From Gp6-AA40 sp035647075 (GTDB lineage: Bacteria > Acidobacteriota > Vicinamibacteria > Vicinamibacterales > UBA2999): DNA of 64,000 nucleotides. Below, one piece after another: positions 38,622 to 47,229 of the stretch (position 1 is the first letter of the stretch; each line of letters opens with the position of its first letter). Under the pieces are notes generated by a model, which saw nothing but the letters and a program-made list of their open reading frames with translations, was not told where the DNA came from and searched no databases. The stretch is from the NCBI GenBank assembly GCA_035647075.1, contig DASROF010000017.1:18698-82697 (forward strand). The letters run 5' to 3'. Made by a program: the position numbers and the translations under genes.

Positions 38622-40385
38622 ATGGCGCTTTTTCCTCAGCGATTCATCGACGACCTGAAACAGCAGGCCGACATCGTCGTCGTGATTCAGGACTACGTGT
38701 CGCTGAAGAAGGCGGGAGCGACCTATAAGGGTCTGTGCCCGTTTCACGGCGAGAAAACCCCCTCGTTCCAGGTGCACCGCGACAAGGGATTCTTCCACTG
38801 CTTCGGGTGCGGCGTCGGCGGCGATGTCATCAAGTTTCTGGAGCTGCACGAGAAGGTTGGCTTTACCGACGCCGTGAAGCAGCTGGCCCAGCGCTTCGGC
38901 GTTGCGATTCCTGAGCTGGAGCAGAGTGACGACCAGCGGGCGAGCACGGCCGAGCGCGAGACGCTGCTCAAGATTCATGAAGCCGCCGCCGCGTGGTTCC
39001 GCGAGCAGCTTGCGGCGCCGGCCGGAACACGCATCCGAAACCACATTGCGAGCCGCGGCATTTCCACGGAGACGAGCGCCGCACTCGGCCTCGGGTTTGC
39101 GCCGCCAGGGTGGGATGCGCTGAAGCGGACGCTGATTCAGCAGGGGTTTACGGAATCAGCGCTCGTCCGCGCCGGGTTGTTGTCGCAGCGCGAGGACGGC
39201 TCCACGATCGATCGCTTCCGCAATCGCCTGATGATTCCCATCTGCCGCGACAACGGTTCCGTCATCGCGTTTGGCGGCCGCGCACTCGATGCCGATCAGC
39301 AGCCGAAGTATCTGAACTCCCCTGAGACCCCGATCTATTCGAAGGGCCGGACCCTGTACGGGCTGAACCTGGCGAAGAACGCGCTCCGGCAACGTGGCTT
39401 TGCCGTGCTCGTTGAGGGCTACTTCGACTTTGCGCAGGTCTACCAGGCCGGCATGCAGGGCGTGGTCGCGTCGTGCGGAACCGCGCTGACCCCCCAGCAG
39501 GCGCAGCAGCTCCGGCGCTTCACCAGTAAGGTGGTGCTGAGCTTCGATCCTGATGCGGCCGGCCAGGGCGCGGCGGCAAAATCGTGCGAAATGCTCGTTG
39601 CCGAAGGATTTGAGGTGAACGTGGCAACCTTGCCACAGGGCGACGACCCGGACACGTTCGTCCGGAAGAACGGCGGCCAGGCCTACGGTGAACGTTTACA
39701 GAGGTCGCAGCCGTATTTGGAGTACCTGCTCGACCGCGCCGCGGCCGGGCACAACCTCAACAGCGATGAAGGCCGCGTGAATTTCCTGAATGAACTGCTC
39801 CCGGTGGCGGGCCGGATTCCTGACGCGGCACGGCGGGACCGTTTTGCGGATCGCCTTTCCCACAAGGCCCGCGTCACCGAAGACGTGGTCCGGGCGCAGA
39901 TCCGCCAGGCCGTTTCGCAGAAGCAAACGACTATTTCTGCCCGTGAACTCCCCAATGTCGGTCAGGTCACCAAGGCAGAAAAAGGGCTCATCTGGCTCCT
40001 GGTCCACAATCACAACGCGGCCCTGACGGCGCTGGAAAGCCTCGAGCCGATGGATCTTAAGGGCCTGAGCGCCGGATCGGTGCTGGATCTTGCGCGCAAA
40101 CTGAACGAAGATAGGGGTTTCTCTCCAGCCGCGCTGCTCGAGCGTCTAACCATGGCAGAGGCCAATCTGGTCACCGCCATTGCCAGCGAACGGGAGCCTC
40201 ACGTCCACGACGCGGAGGGTTGTACGCGAATAATCCGCCGATTGCGGTGTGAACGGGAATACGCCGAGCTGCAACGCGAGATTGATCGATTGCAGGAACT
40301 CGGCGCCAAAGCGCACGGCTCGGAGATCGACGCCCTCTGGGCGCGCAAGCTGGATTTGAAGCATCGGATGGAAGGCCTCATATAG
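38622..40385 (+). CDS. dnaG: DNA primase
   Basis: 587 residues from ATG 38622. The N-terminal CHC2 zinc site is C39, H42, C60, C63 (CPFHGEKTPSF ... HCFGCGVGGD). The TOPRIM/RNA-polymerase part has VLVEGYFDFAQVYQAG near residue 263 and SFDPDAAGQGAA near 310. A helical DnaB-binding C-terminal domain follows. It synthesises RNA primers for replication. mutS2 lies 17 bases upstream and rpoD 48 bases downstream, a variant of the macromolecular-synthesis operon (rpsU absent). The spacer before its ATG carries two 7-bp words, TTCTGAC and TCCTGAA. Confidence 0.96.
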   Translation: MALFPQRFIDDLKQQADIVVVIQDYVSLKKAGATYKGLCPFHGEKTPSFQVHRDKGFFHCFGCGVGGDVIKFLELHEKVGFTDAVKQLAQRFGVAIPELEQSDDQRASTAERETLLKIHEAAAAWFREQLAAPAGTRIRNHIASRGISTETSAALGLGFAPPGWDALKRTLIQQGFTESALVRAGLLSQREDGSTIDRFRNRLMIPICRDNGSVIAFGGRALDADQQPKYLNSPETPIYSKGRTLYGLNLAKNALRQRGFAVLVEGYFDFAQVYQAGMQGVVASCGTALTPQQAQQLRRFTSKVVLSFDPDAAGQGAAAKSCEMLVAEGFEVNVATLPQGDDPDTFVRKNGGQAYGERLQRSQPYLEYLLDRAAAGHNLNSDEGRVNFLNELLPVAGRIPDAARRDRFADRLSHKARVTEDVVRAQIRQAVSQKQTTISARELPNVGQVTKAEKGLIWLLVHNHNAALTALESLEPMDLKGLSAGSVLDLARKLNEDRGFSPAALLERLTMAEANLVTAIASEREPHVHDAEGCTRIIRRLRCEREYAELQREIDRLQELGAKAHGSEIDALWARKLDLKHRMEGLI

Positions 40386-40387
40386 GG

Positions 40388-40405
40388 CGGGTCCGCGTGG
40401 ACCCG
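40388..40405. other. Hairpin between dnaG and rpoD
   Basis: CGGGTCC (40388-40394) and GGACCCG (40399-40405) form a perfect 7-bp stem around GCGT, just after the dnaG stop and 16 bases ahead of the rpoD ribosome-binding site. There is no T-tract. An RNA processing or stabilising stem is possible; in E. coli the dnaG-rpoD spacer is a processing site. Confidence 0.5.
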
Positions 40406-40433
40406 ACACACTTATCGGTCCGGAGGAAAGACC

Positions 40434-42143
<1,710 letters not shown>

Positions 42144-42277
42144 GTGGAAACGTCGAAAACTGAAAGAGCGGAAAAGTAAGTTGAACGTGATCCGAGCTGC
42201 TTCATCGCGTCACAGTTACTTCGACATTTACTTGTTCCACTTTTCCACTTTTCCACTTGTTCCACTTGTTCCACTTG
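42144..42277. repeat. Word-like repeat spacer between rpoD and tRNA
   Basis: From 42230 to 42277 the sequence consists of ACTTGTTCC (9 bp) and ACTTTTCC (8 bp) units in the order 9-8-8-9-9 plus a partial. The left half (42144-42180) is made of complementary GTGGAAA/GGAAAAGT words, so the spacer could fold on itself. Function unknown. Confidence 0.7.
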
Positions 42278-42291
42278 CGCGAAGCGCCCGG

Positions 42292-42364
42292 GGGCCCGTA
42301 GCTCAGCGGTTAGAGCGGCCGGCTCATAATCGGTTGGTCCCAGGTTCGAATCCTGGCGGGCCCA
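42292..42364 (+). tRNA. tRNA with CAU anticodon, probably tRNA-Ile2 (lysidine)
   Basis: A full cloverleaf fits: acceptor GGGCCCG/CGGGCCC, D-arm GCTC/GAGC, anticodon stem GCCGG/TCGGT with loop CTCATAA, variable loop, T-arm CCAGG/CCTGG with loop TTCGAAT, discriminator A at 42364. CCA is not encoded. The anticodon CAT could be elongator Met or Ile2. The D-loop (AGCGGTTA) and C4-G69/C5-G68 pairs match TilS-type tRNA-Ile2. Initiator tRNA is excluded by the paired 1-72 and absent GGG/CCC stem. Confidence 0.93.
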
Positions 42365-42370
42365 CTCACC

Positions 42371-43111
42371 ATGTCTCCTGATCTCCAGCGCCTCATCGAC
42401 CTGCAGCGGCTGGAATCGGCGATCGCCGACGCAAAGGCGAGAATCGCCACTCATCCACAACGACTCGCCGACGCCGACGCGCAGCTCGCATCTGCCAGCA
42501 GCGTTCTCGAATCCGCAAAGGACCGTCTGAAGGATAACCAGGAAGCGCGCCGGGCGCTGGAGAAGGACGTCGCTCTGTATCAGGGGCGTCTCTCGAAGTT
42601 CCGGGATCAGCAGTCAGCGGTCAAGACGAACAAGGAGTACCAGGCGCTCGGCCACGAAATCGAAACCGCGCAGCATGATCTCGGCGGGGTCGAGGAGAAG
42701 GTCATCGAACGGATGGTCGAAGCCGACACCATTGCCGCCGACGTCAAGCAGGCGGAGACAGCGTTCGCTGCGCGCAAGAAGGAGATTGAAGCGCAGAAAA
42801 AGCAGATGAGCGACGAGCTCGCTGGCATCGAAGCGACCTTGAACAGTGCCACCAAGGAACGTGCCGCCCTGCTGACGCAGATTGATCAACGGCTGGTCTC
42901 GACGTTCGAGCAGGTTGCGCGCGTCCGCAAGGGCATCGCCGTGAGCATGGCCACCCGCGACGGCCTCTGCTCGCTCTGCCACGTGCGTCTGCGGCCGCAC
43001 GTCTTTCAGCAGATCCGCCAGAACGACACGATCATCCAGTGCGACCATTGTCAGCGGATCCTCTACTACGTGCCTCCCCCGCCGCCGGCTGAAGGCGCCA
43101 TCATCCGCTAG
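42371..43111 (+). CDS. C4-type zinc-ribbon coiled-coil protein
   Basis: 246 residues from ATG 42371. Two long coiled-coil helices (about 1-190; for example LADADAQLASASSVLESAKD) are followed by a zinc ribbon CSLCHVRLRP ... CDHCQRI near 200-235, the zf-RING_7/DUF pattern of bacterial nucleic-acid-binding scaffold proteins. The ATG lies only 6 nt after the tRNA 3' end and has no room for a ribosome-binding site outside the tRNA. If transcribed together, tRNA processing would leave an almost leaderless mRNA. RNase HI-like gene follows. Confidence 0.88.
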   Translation: MSPDLQRLIDLQRLESAIADAKARIATHPQRLADADAQLASASSVLESAKDRLKDNQEARRALEKDVALYQGRLSKFRDQQSAVKTNKEYQALGHEIETAQHDLGGVEEKVIERMVEADTIAADVKQAETAFAARKKEIEAQKKQMSDELAGIEATLNSATKERAALLTQIDQRLVSTFEQVARVRKGIAVSMATRDGLCSLCHVRLRPHVFQQIRQNDTIIQCDHCQRILYYVPPPPPAEGAIIR

Positions 43112-43132
43112 CTGAGCGAGCGAGTCGAAGGG

Positions 43133-43576
43133 GTGAATCAGCCGTCTCTTTTCGGCCCTGCGTCCGGCGGGACCGCATCGGCCAACATCGACGGCGGCTC
43201 ACGCGGCAACCCCGGGCCTGCTGGCTACGGCGTCCGCATCGAGCGCGAGGACGGCTCGATCGTCGACTTAAAGGAGGCGCTGCCGCTGGCCACGAATAAC
43301 GTGGCCGAGTACAACGGCCTGCTGGCAGCGCTGCGCTGGGCCGCCGGCAACGGCGTTGCCAGGCTGCACATTCGCTCCGACTCGGAACTCCTCGTCAAAC
43401 AGATGAAGGGCCTGTATCGCGTGAAGAATCCCGGACTGCAGCCGCTCTACGAAGAGGCGGTGTCGCTGGCGCGCAGGATTGGGCGCGTCACGTTCGAGCA
43501 CGTGCGGCGGGAATTCAATAAGGACGCGGACCGGCTTGCCAACGAAGCGATGGACGAAGCGGCCTCCTCGACGTAG
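43133..43576 (+). CDS. RNase HI-like protein
   Basis: 147 residues from GTG 43133. Carboxylates of RNase H1 are all visible: Asp in NIDGGSRGNPG near residue 19, Glu in NNVAEYNGLLAAL near 57, Asp in HIRSDSELLVKQM near 80, and the final Asp in NKDADRLANEA near 133. The fold removes RNA from RNA-DNA hybrids; this short reverse-transcriptase-like class (usually annotated as ribonuclease HI family) may act in vivo besides RnhA/RnhB. It lies 21 bases after the zinc-ribbon gene and is followed by a family B palindrome and an intrinsic terminator. Confidence 0.88.
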   Translation: MNQPSLFGPASGGTASANIDGGSRGNPGPAGYGVRIEREDGSIVDLKEALPLATNNVAEYNGLLAALRWAAGNGVARLHIRSDSELLVKQMKGLYRVKNPGLQPLYEEAVSLARRIGRVTFEHVRREFNKDADRLANEAMDEAASST

Positions 43577-43586
43577 CGTTGTCCGA

Positions 43587-43611
43587 CGTAGGGCACCCTT
43601 TCAAGAGTGCC
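43587..43611. repeat. Short palindromic repeat, family B copy 2
   Basis: CGTA plus GGCAC ... GTGCC (43592-43596 and 43607-43611), with an inner CTT/AAG, lies between the convergent stop codons of the RNase HI-like gene (43576) and pgeF (43601-43603). It contains the pgeF stop codon. Confidence 0.55.
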
Positions 43612-44389
43612 GACCACACCTGATGACGCCGGCAATCCTGCCGGCGTTTTCTTTTTCCGCCCTGTACGACGTCAGGATGTCGAGGTGCATCGCGGTACAG
43701 AGGCCGGCATCGTAGATCTGCCCCGGCGGCACTCCCGCCAGAATCAGTTGATCGCCGTTCGCACCGGCGACGTCGAGCCGCAGCTGCGACCGTTCTCCTG
43801 ATCCACGCGGCGGCGGTGGCGTCGAGAACCACCGATCGATGAGATACCGTTCGTGGCCGGCGGCTGCAAACGCGTCGACGAGATCCGTTCCCACCTGATA
43901 GCAGCACGGACCGATGCTTGGTCCGATCGCGGCGACGACGTCCTGAGGACGCGTCCCGAATTCGCGCGCCATGGCGTTCAACGCCGAGACCGCGGCGCGA
44001 GCCGCCGTACCGCGCCAGCCGGCATGCACAGCGGAAACAGCTCCCGTCGCACGATCGGCCATCAGGATCGGAACACAGTCCGCCGCACGGACAGCGACAG
44101 CCACACCAGGGACATCGGAGACGAGAATATCTGCTTCCGGCGGCTCCCCCGGCGGCGATGAGCCCCGATGGATCACGTGAGCCGCGGCGCCGTGCACCTG
44201 CGTGAGCGTCACGACGCGTTCAGCGCCGACAGCCTGCGCCAGCTGCGCATAGTCCGAGGCATCGGCCAGCCGCAGCTGCCGCGTCGTGAACAGGTGCGCC
44301 GCCAGTTCGTCGAGCGGCCGGCACCGAAGCGCGGCGCCCCACGGCGCATCTGCCCAGTAGAAGGAGTCAGGTACAGGAGGAAGGGGCAT
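43601..44389 (-). CDS. pgeF: Purine-nucleoside phosphorylase-like / multicopper-type PgeF (YfiH)
   Basis: 262 residues from ATG 44389. The YfiH/DUF152 hallmarks are VTLTQVHGAAAHVI near residue 68, DCVPILMADRATGAVSAVHAGWRGTA near 112-135 and IGPSIGPCCYQVG near 163 (quoted in part), giving the His/Cys metal site. PgeF edits misincorporated L-Ser in peptidoglycan precursors in E. coli; homologues act on purine nucleosides. A longer N-terminal frame to 44605 is a read-through into acpS and has no homology. Only 12 bases separate its ATG from the divergent acpS ATG. Confidence 0.85.
   Translation of the reverse strand: MPLPPVPDSFYWADAPWGAALRCRPLDELAAHLFTTRQLRLADASDYAQLAQAVGAERVVTLTQVHGAAAHVIHRGSSPPGEPPEADILVSDVPGVAVAVRAADCVPILMADRATGAVSAVHAGWRGTAARAAVSALNAMAREFGTRPQDVVAAIGPSIGPCCYQVGTDLVDAFAAAGHERYLIDRWFSTPPPPRGSGERSQLRLDVAGANGDQLILAGVPPGQIYDAGLCTAMHLDILTSYRAEKENAGRIAGVIRCGRHS
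43626..43656 (+). terminator. Rho-independent terminator within the 3' end of pgeF
   Basis: ACGCCGGCA (43626-43634) and TGCCGGCGT (43639-43647) form a perfect 9-bp stem around the tetraloop ATCC, followed by TTTTCTTTTT to 43656. It terminates plus-strand transcripts (zinc ribbon/RNase HI genes) while lying inside the antisense pgeF coding sequence. Confidence 0.92.
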
Positions 44390-44401
44390 ACTAGAACCTA
44401 C

Positions 44402-44779
44402 ATGGATATCGTCGGCATCGGCATCGACGCAACCGAAATCCATCGCATCGCTGAGTCGATCGAACGCTGGGGTGATCGTTTTGTCGATCGTGTCTTCACG
44501 GCCGGCGAAGTTGCATACTGTCGCCGCCGGCGTGACTTTGCTTCGTCGTTCGCGGCGCGCTTTGCGGCGAAAGAGGCCGCGATGAAGGCGCTCGGCACGG
44601 GCCACTCACGCGGGGTCTTCTGGACCGGTATCGAGGTCGTCCGCCGCCATGGTCCGCCGCAGCTCACGTTTCACGGCGGCGCGGCACAACGGTTCGCCGA
44701 GCTCGGCGCCACCGGCTCTCTGCTGACGCTTACCCATTCACAGGACCTTGCCATCGCGCATGTGCTGCTCGTTCGGTAG
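44402..44779 (+). CDS. acpS: Holo-[acyl-carrier-protein] synthase
   Basis: 125 residues from ATG 44402. AcpS moves 4'-phosphopantetheine from CoA to the serine of acyl carrier protein. Magnesium/CoA residues are seen: Asp in IGIDATEIHRI near residue 9, Glu in ARFAAKEAAMKALG near 58, and the C-terminal SLLTLTHSQDLAIAHVLL pattern. The length is typical (120-130). It is head-to-head with pgeF, the two ATGs being 12 bases apart, so each promoter must lie within the other gene. A GGAGGAAGG at 44376-44384 is too far from the ATG (15 nt) to be a clear ribosome-binding site. Confidence 0.93.
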   Translation: MDIVGIGIDATEIHRIAESIERWGDRFVDRVFTAGEVAYCRRRRDFASSFAARFAAKEAAMKALGTGHSRGVFWTGIEVVRRHGPPQLTFHGGAAQRFAELGATGSLLTLTHSQDLAIAHVLLVR

Positions 44780-44978
44780 CCGCAACGCCAGTTGTCGTTC
44801 CCGGGGCGCCCGAGCCGAGGCTGATCCCGCCTGCACGTGAAAACCTTCCCCGCTGTGTAAGTTACGGCGACAGCCGGTCCAACCGCACGGCGGCCACTCC
44901 TTTGCCTTCATACCGATTCGCCAGCGCTCCGCCGACGCTCACGGGCTTCGGCGGGCAAGTTGTCCGATGGAGGAAGCC

Positions 44979-45284
44979 GTGGTCGTCAAAATCATTCAGA
45001 GCGAAAATAACACCGCGCCGGGAAAGCTTGCCGACGCCGAACTGCACTTCACCGAAGGCGTGCTCGACGGCCTCAAGCTGGTTGGGTTCACCGTCTGGGA
45101 GCGCCGCAGCGGCACCGGCCGCAACGTCACCTTTCCAGCACGGTCATATACCGTCGGTGGTGAGCGGCGCAGCTGGGCGCTGCTGCGGCCCACGGCCGGC
45201 GATGTTGCGGCGCAGGAGCGGCTTCGCGACCTGATTCTCCAGGCATACGCGGAGTACGAAGAGCAGGCTGCCGTCGCATCGTAG
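44979..45284 (+). CDS. Small conserved protein, SpoVG-like pattern
   Basis: 101 residues from GTG 44979, with GGAGG at 44969-44973 and a 5-nt spacing; ATG 44967 (105 residues) is the alternative and has a poorer site. The sequence reads KLADAELHFTEGVLDGLKL, FTVWERRSGTGRNVTFPAR and LRDLILQAYAEYEEQ. The VTFPAR/alpha-helical end order resembles SpoVG-type proteins (strand-rich core then RxxLxxxxxxAY), but identity is low. SpoVG is a site-specific DNA/RNA-binding regulator. I consider this a hypothetical protein with possible nucleic-acid binding. Confidence 0.6.
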   Translation: MVVKIIQSENNTAPGKLADAELHFTEGVLDGLKLVGFTVWERRSGTGRNVTFPARSYTVGGERRSWALLRPTAGDVAAQERLRDLILQAYAEYEEQAAVAS

Positions 45285-45305
45285 GACACCCCTTTACCGG
45301 GTGCC
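45280..45305. repeat. Short palindromic repeat, family B copy 3
   Basis: CGTAGG then CACCC (45287-45291) and GGGTGCC (45299-45305), a stem with one bulged A. The TAG stop of the small protein (45282-45284) forms part of the repeat head. The radical SAM gene converges at 45311, so it may terminate both. Confidence 0.55.
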
Positions 45306-45310
45306 ACACG

Positions 45311-47056
45311 CTACTGGAGCACCGTGAGGAGGCGGGCGTTTTCCTTCTGCCGCTTCGGCGGCAACGTCCACTCCTCGCGAAACCCTTTTTCCAGCTCGCT
45401 TCGGAAGAACGCGTCCTTCATTCCGCCGTCGATGATGTCCCACGGCAACATCGCGTCGGCTGAGCGATCGCGGAAGACAAAGAAATCGGCGTCGACGCCG
45501 GCCTCGGCCACAGCGGCGCGCCAGTTGCCACCGTTGCGCTCCGCCGCCTCGATTGCAGGCGCAACACGCCGATCACCGAGTGACAGCAGCGCCTGGTAGA
45601 AGGAATGCCGCTCCGACTTGATGTTGAAGTACACGTTGTCGATATCGGTGATCAGGGTGCGCATCCGACGGATCGTGCGCTCGATGACGCGGTCGTCCGT
45701 CATCGGCAGCCACTGATACGCGGTACCCGGTTTCGGCACCAGTGGGTTCACACTGCCGACAATCCGACCGACCTGCCCGCGCGGGCGGGCATGCCTCATC
45801 ATGATGTCGCGCAGTTGCAACGTGAGGTCGCGAATCGCGACGAGGTCTTCGTCCGTTTCCGTCGGCAGCCCGATCATGTAGTACAGCTTCAGGTTCTCGA
45901 ACCCGGCGGCAAAGATCATCTCGGCGGCGTTGAGGATCTCGTCGTTCGTGACGGTCTTGTTGATGACGCGGCGGAGACGGTCGGAACCGGTTTCGGGCGC
46001 GATAGTGATCGTCCGCTCGCCGCTCCGGCGCAGCAGATCGAGAATCGTTGGCGTCAGGTCATCAAGGCGCAGCGACGCCGGGCTGATCGAGTAGCCCATC
46101 TCGACGAGCGCCGTGAGGATTTCTTCGACGTCCGGGTGATCGCAGAGCGCAATCGAAACGAGACCTGCCTTGTTCGAATACGGCTTCGCCCGCTTTGCCA
46201 GCTCGAGGATGCGCTCCTTCGGAAACGCGCGGACGGGCAGGTAGTTGTAGCCGGCCCAGCAGAATCGACACAGGTTGGCGCAGCCGCGGACGACTTCCAC
46301 CAGGAAGCGCGAGCCCAGCTCCGTCTCCGGCGTGAAGATCGTGGTCGCCGGAGGGTCTACGGCGTCGGTGGTCTTCAACGCTGCCTTCTTGACCGTCGCT
46401 GGCGCTCCCGTACCTTGACGCGGAAGGAACGCGGAGATCGTTCCGTCCCTCGCGTACTCCACGTCGTAGAACGCGGGGACGTAGTAGCCGCGTTCCGCTA
46501 CCAGCCGCCGCAGCAGGTCGTCGCGATCGCTGGCCTCCTTGAACGCCTTGAGCAACGCAGGGATCAGGACCTCGCCTTCTCCTGCCGCGATCACGTCCGC
46601 AAACAGCGCGAGCGGCTCAGGGTTGACGAAGGTGACGGCGCCGCCGATCAGGACCAGCGGATCATGGTGCGTCCGCGCATCGGCTCGCAGCGGAATGCCC
46701 GCCAGCCGCATCAGCGTCAGCACATTGGTGTAGTCCCATTCGAACGAGACCGAAAAGGCCACCACGTCAAAATCACGGACCGGCGTCTGCGATTCGAGCG
46801 TCAGCAGCGGAGCGCCCGCAGCTACCTGTGCCGCGAGCTCACTCTTCGGCGGCAGAAAGAAACGTTCGCAGACGATGCCGTCTTCCTCGTTGAAGAGCTT
46901 GTAGACGGTCTGGAACCCGAGGTTCGACATGCCCACGAAGTAGGTATTCGGAAACGCCAGCGCAACGCGCAGCCTGCCGCCGTGCGGCTTGCGCACGTAT
47001 CCCACCTCCTTCGAGAGGAGTTCGAGTGCACGCTCGCGTTGTTTCCATTCCTTCAT
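45311..47056 (-). CDS. B12-binding radical SAM protein (TIGR03960-like)
   Basis: 581 residues from ATG 47056. An N-terminal cobalamin-binding-like domain (RLRVALAFPNTYFVGMSNLG, LIGGAVTFVNPEPLALF, each shown in part) precedes the radical SAM cluster C259-x3-C263-x2-C266 (RGCANLCRFCWAGYNY). The rest of the barrel carries ITIAPETGSDRLRRV and YYMIGLPTETDED. Homologues with a C-terminal TIGR03936 part act with ribosomal or tRNA genes (often before rnG/L21). Here the C-terminal extension is absent. Substrate unknown. It is downstream of ftsZ on the same strand. Confidence 0.88.
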   Translation of the reverse strand: MKEWKQRERALELLSKEVGYVRKPHGGRLRVALAFPNTYFVGMSNLGFQTVYKLFNEEDGIVCERFFLPPKSELAAQVAAGAPLLTLESQTPVRDFDVVAFSVSFEWDYTNVLTLMRLAGIPLRADARTHHDPLVLIGGAVTFVNPEPLALFADVIAAGEGEVLIPALLKAFKEASDRDDLLRRLVAERGYYVPAFYDVEYARDGTISAFLPRQGTGAPATVKKAALKTTDAVDPPATTIFTPETELGSRFLVEVVRGCANLCRFCWAGYNYLPVRAFPKERILELAKRAKPYSNKAGLVSIALCDHPDVEEILTALVEMGYSISPASLRLDDLTPTILDLLRRSGERTITIAPETGSDRLRRVINKTVTNDEILNAAEMIFAAGFENLKLYYMIGLPTETDEDLVAIRDLTLQLRDIMMRHARPRGQVGRIVGSVNPLVPKPGTAYQWLPMTDDRVIERTIRRMRTLITDIDNVYFNIKSERHSFYQALLSLGDRRVAPAIEAAERNGGNWRAAVAEAGVDADFFVFRDRSADAMLPWDIIDGGMKDAFFRSELEKGFREEWTLPPKRQKENARLLTVLQ

Positions 47057-47175
47057 GTGACGTGCGCCGTGGATCCTGAGCCGGAGGGACGTCCGATCGT
47101 GCGCGAGCTGACGCTGAGACGACGGCGCTCGCGGCTGCCGTGGGTCTACCTAGTGTACAGGGTGCGGGCCGGTGG

Positions 47176-47219
47176 GGCGGGTGCCGCCAGAGCCGAGGCT
47201 CGTCGGAGGCGGACCCGCC
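47176..47219. other. Three-level nested hairpin downstream of ftsZ
   Basis: On the plus strand GGCGGGT (47176-47182) pairs with ACCCGCC (47213-47219), CCGCC (47184-47188) with GGCGG (47208-47212), and inside GAGC (47190-47193) with GCTC (47198-47201). Read on the minus strand it starts 11 bases after the ftsZ stop, with no T-tract. It probably protects or terminates the dcw mRNA. Confidence 0.6.
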
Positions 47220-47229
47220 GGTCTGATGC

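Noticed and set aside
42292..42364. Initiator or elongator tRNA-Met
   Set aside because: The 1-72 pair and the anticodon stem exclude the initiator. Elongator Met remains possible, but acceptor pairs C4-G69 and C5-G68 and the D-loop favour Ile2.
42605..43050. Open frames antisense to the zinc-ribbon gene
   Set aside because: They lack homology and follow the codon shadow of the plus-strand coiled coil.
44780..44978. Small gene or RNA between acpS and the SpoVG-like gene
   Set aside because: The roughly 200 bases show no convincing frame, hairpin or promoter; I see nothing definable in it.
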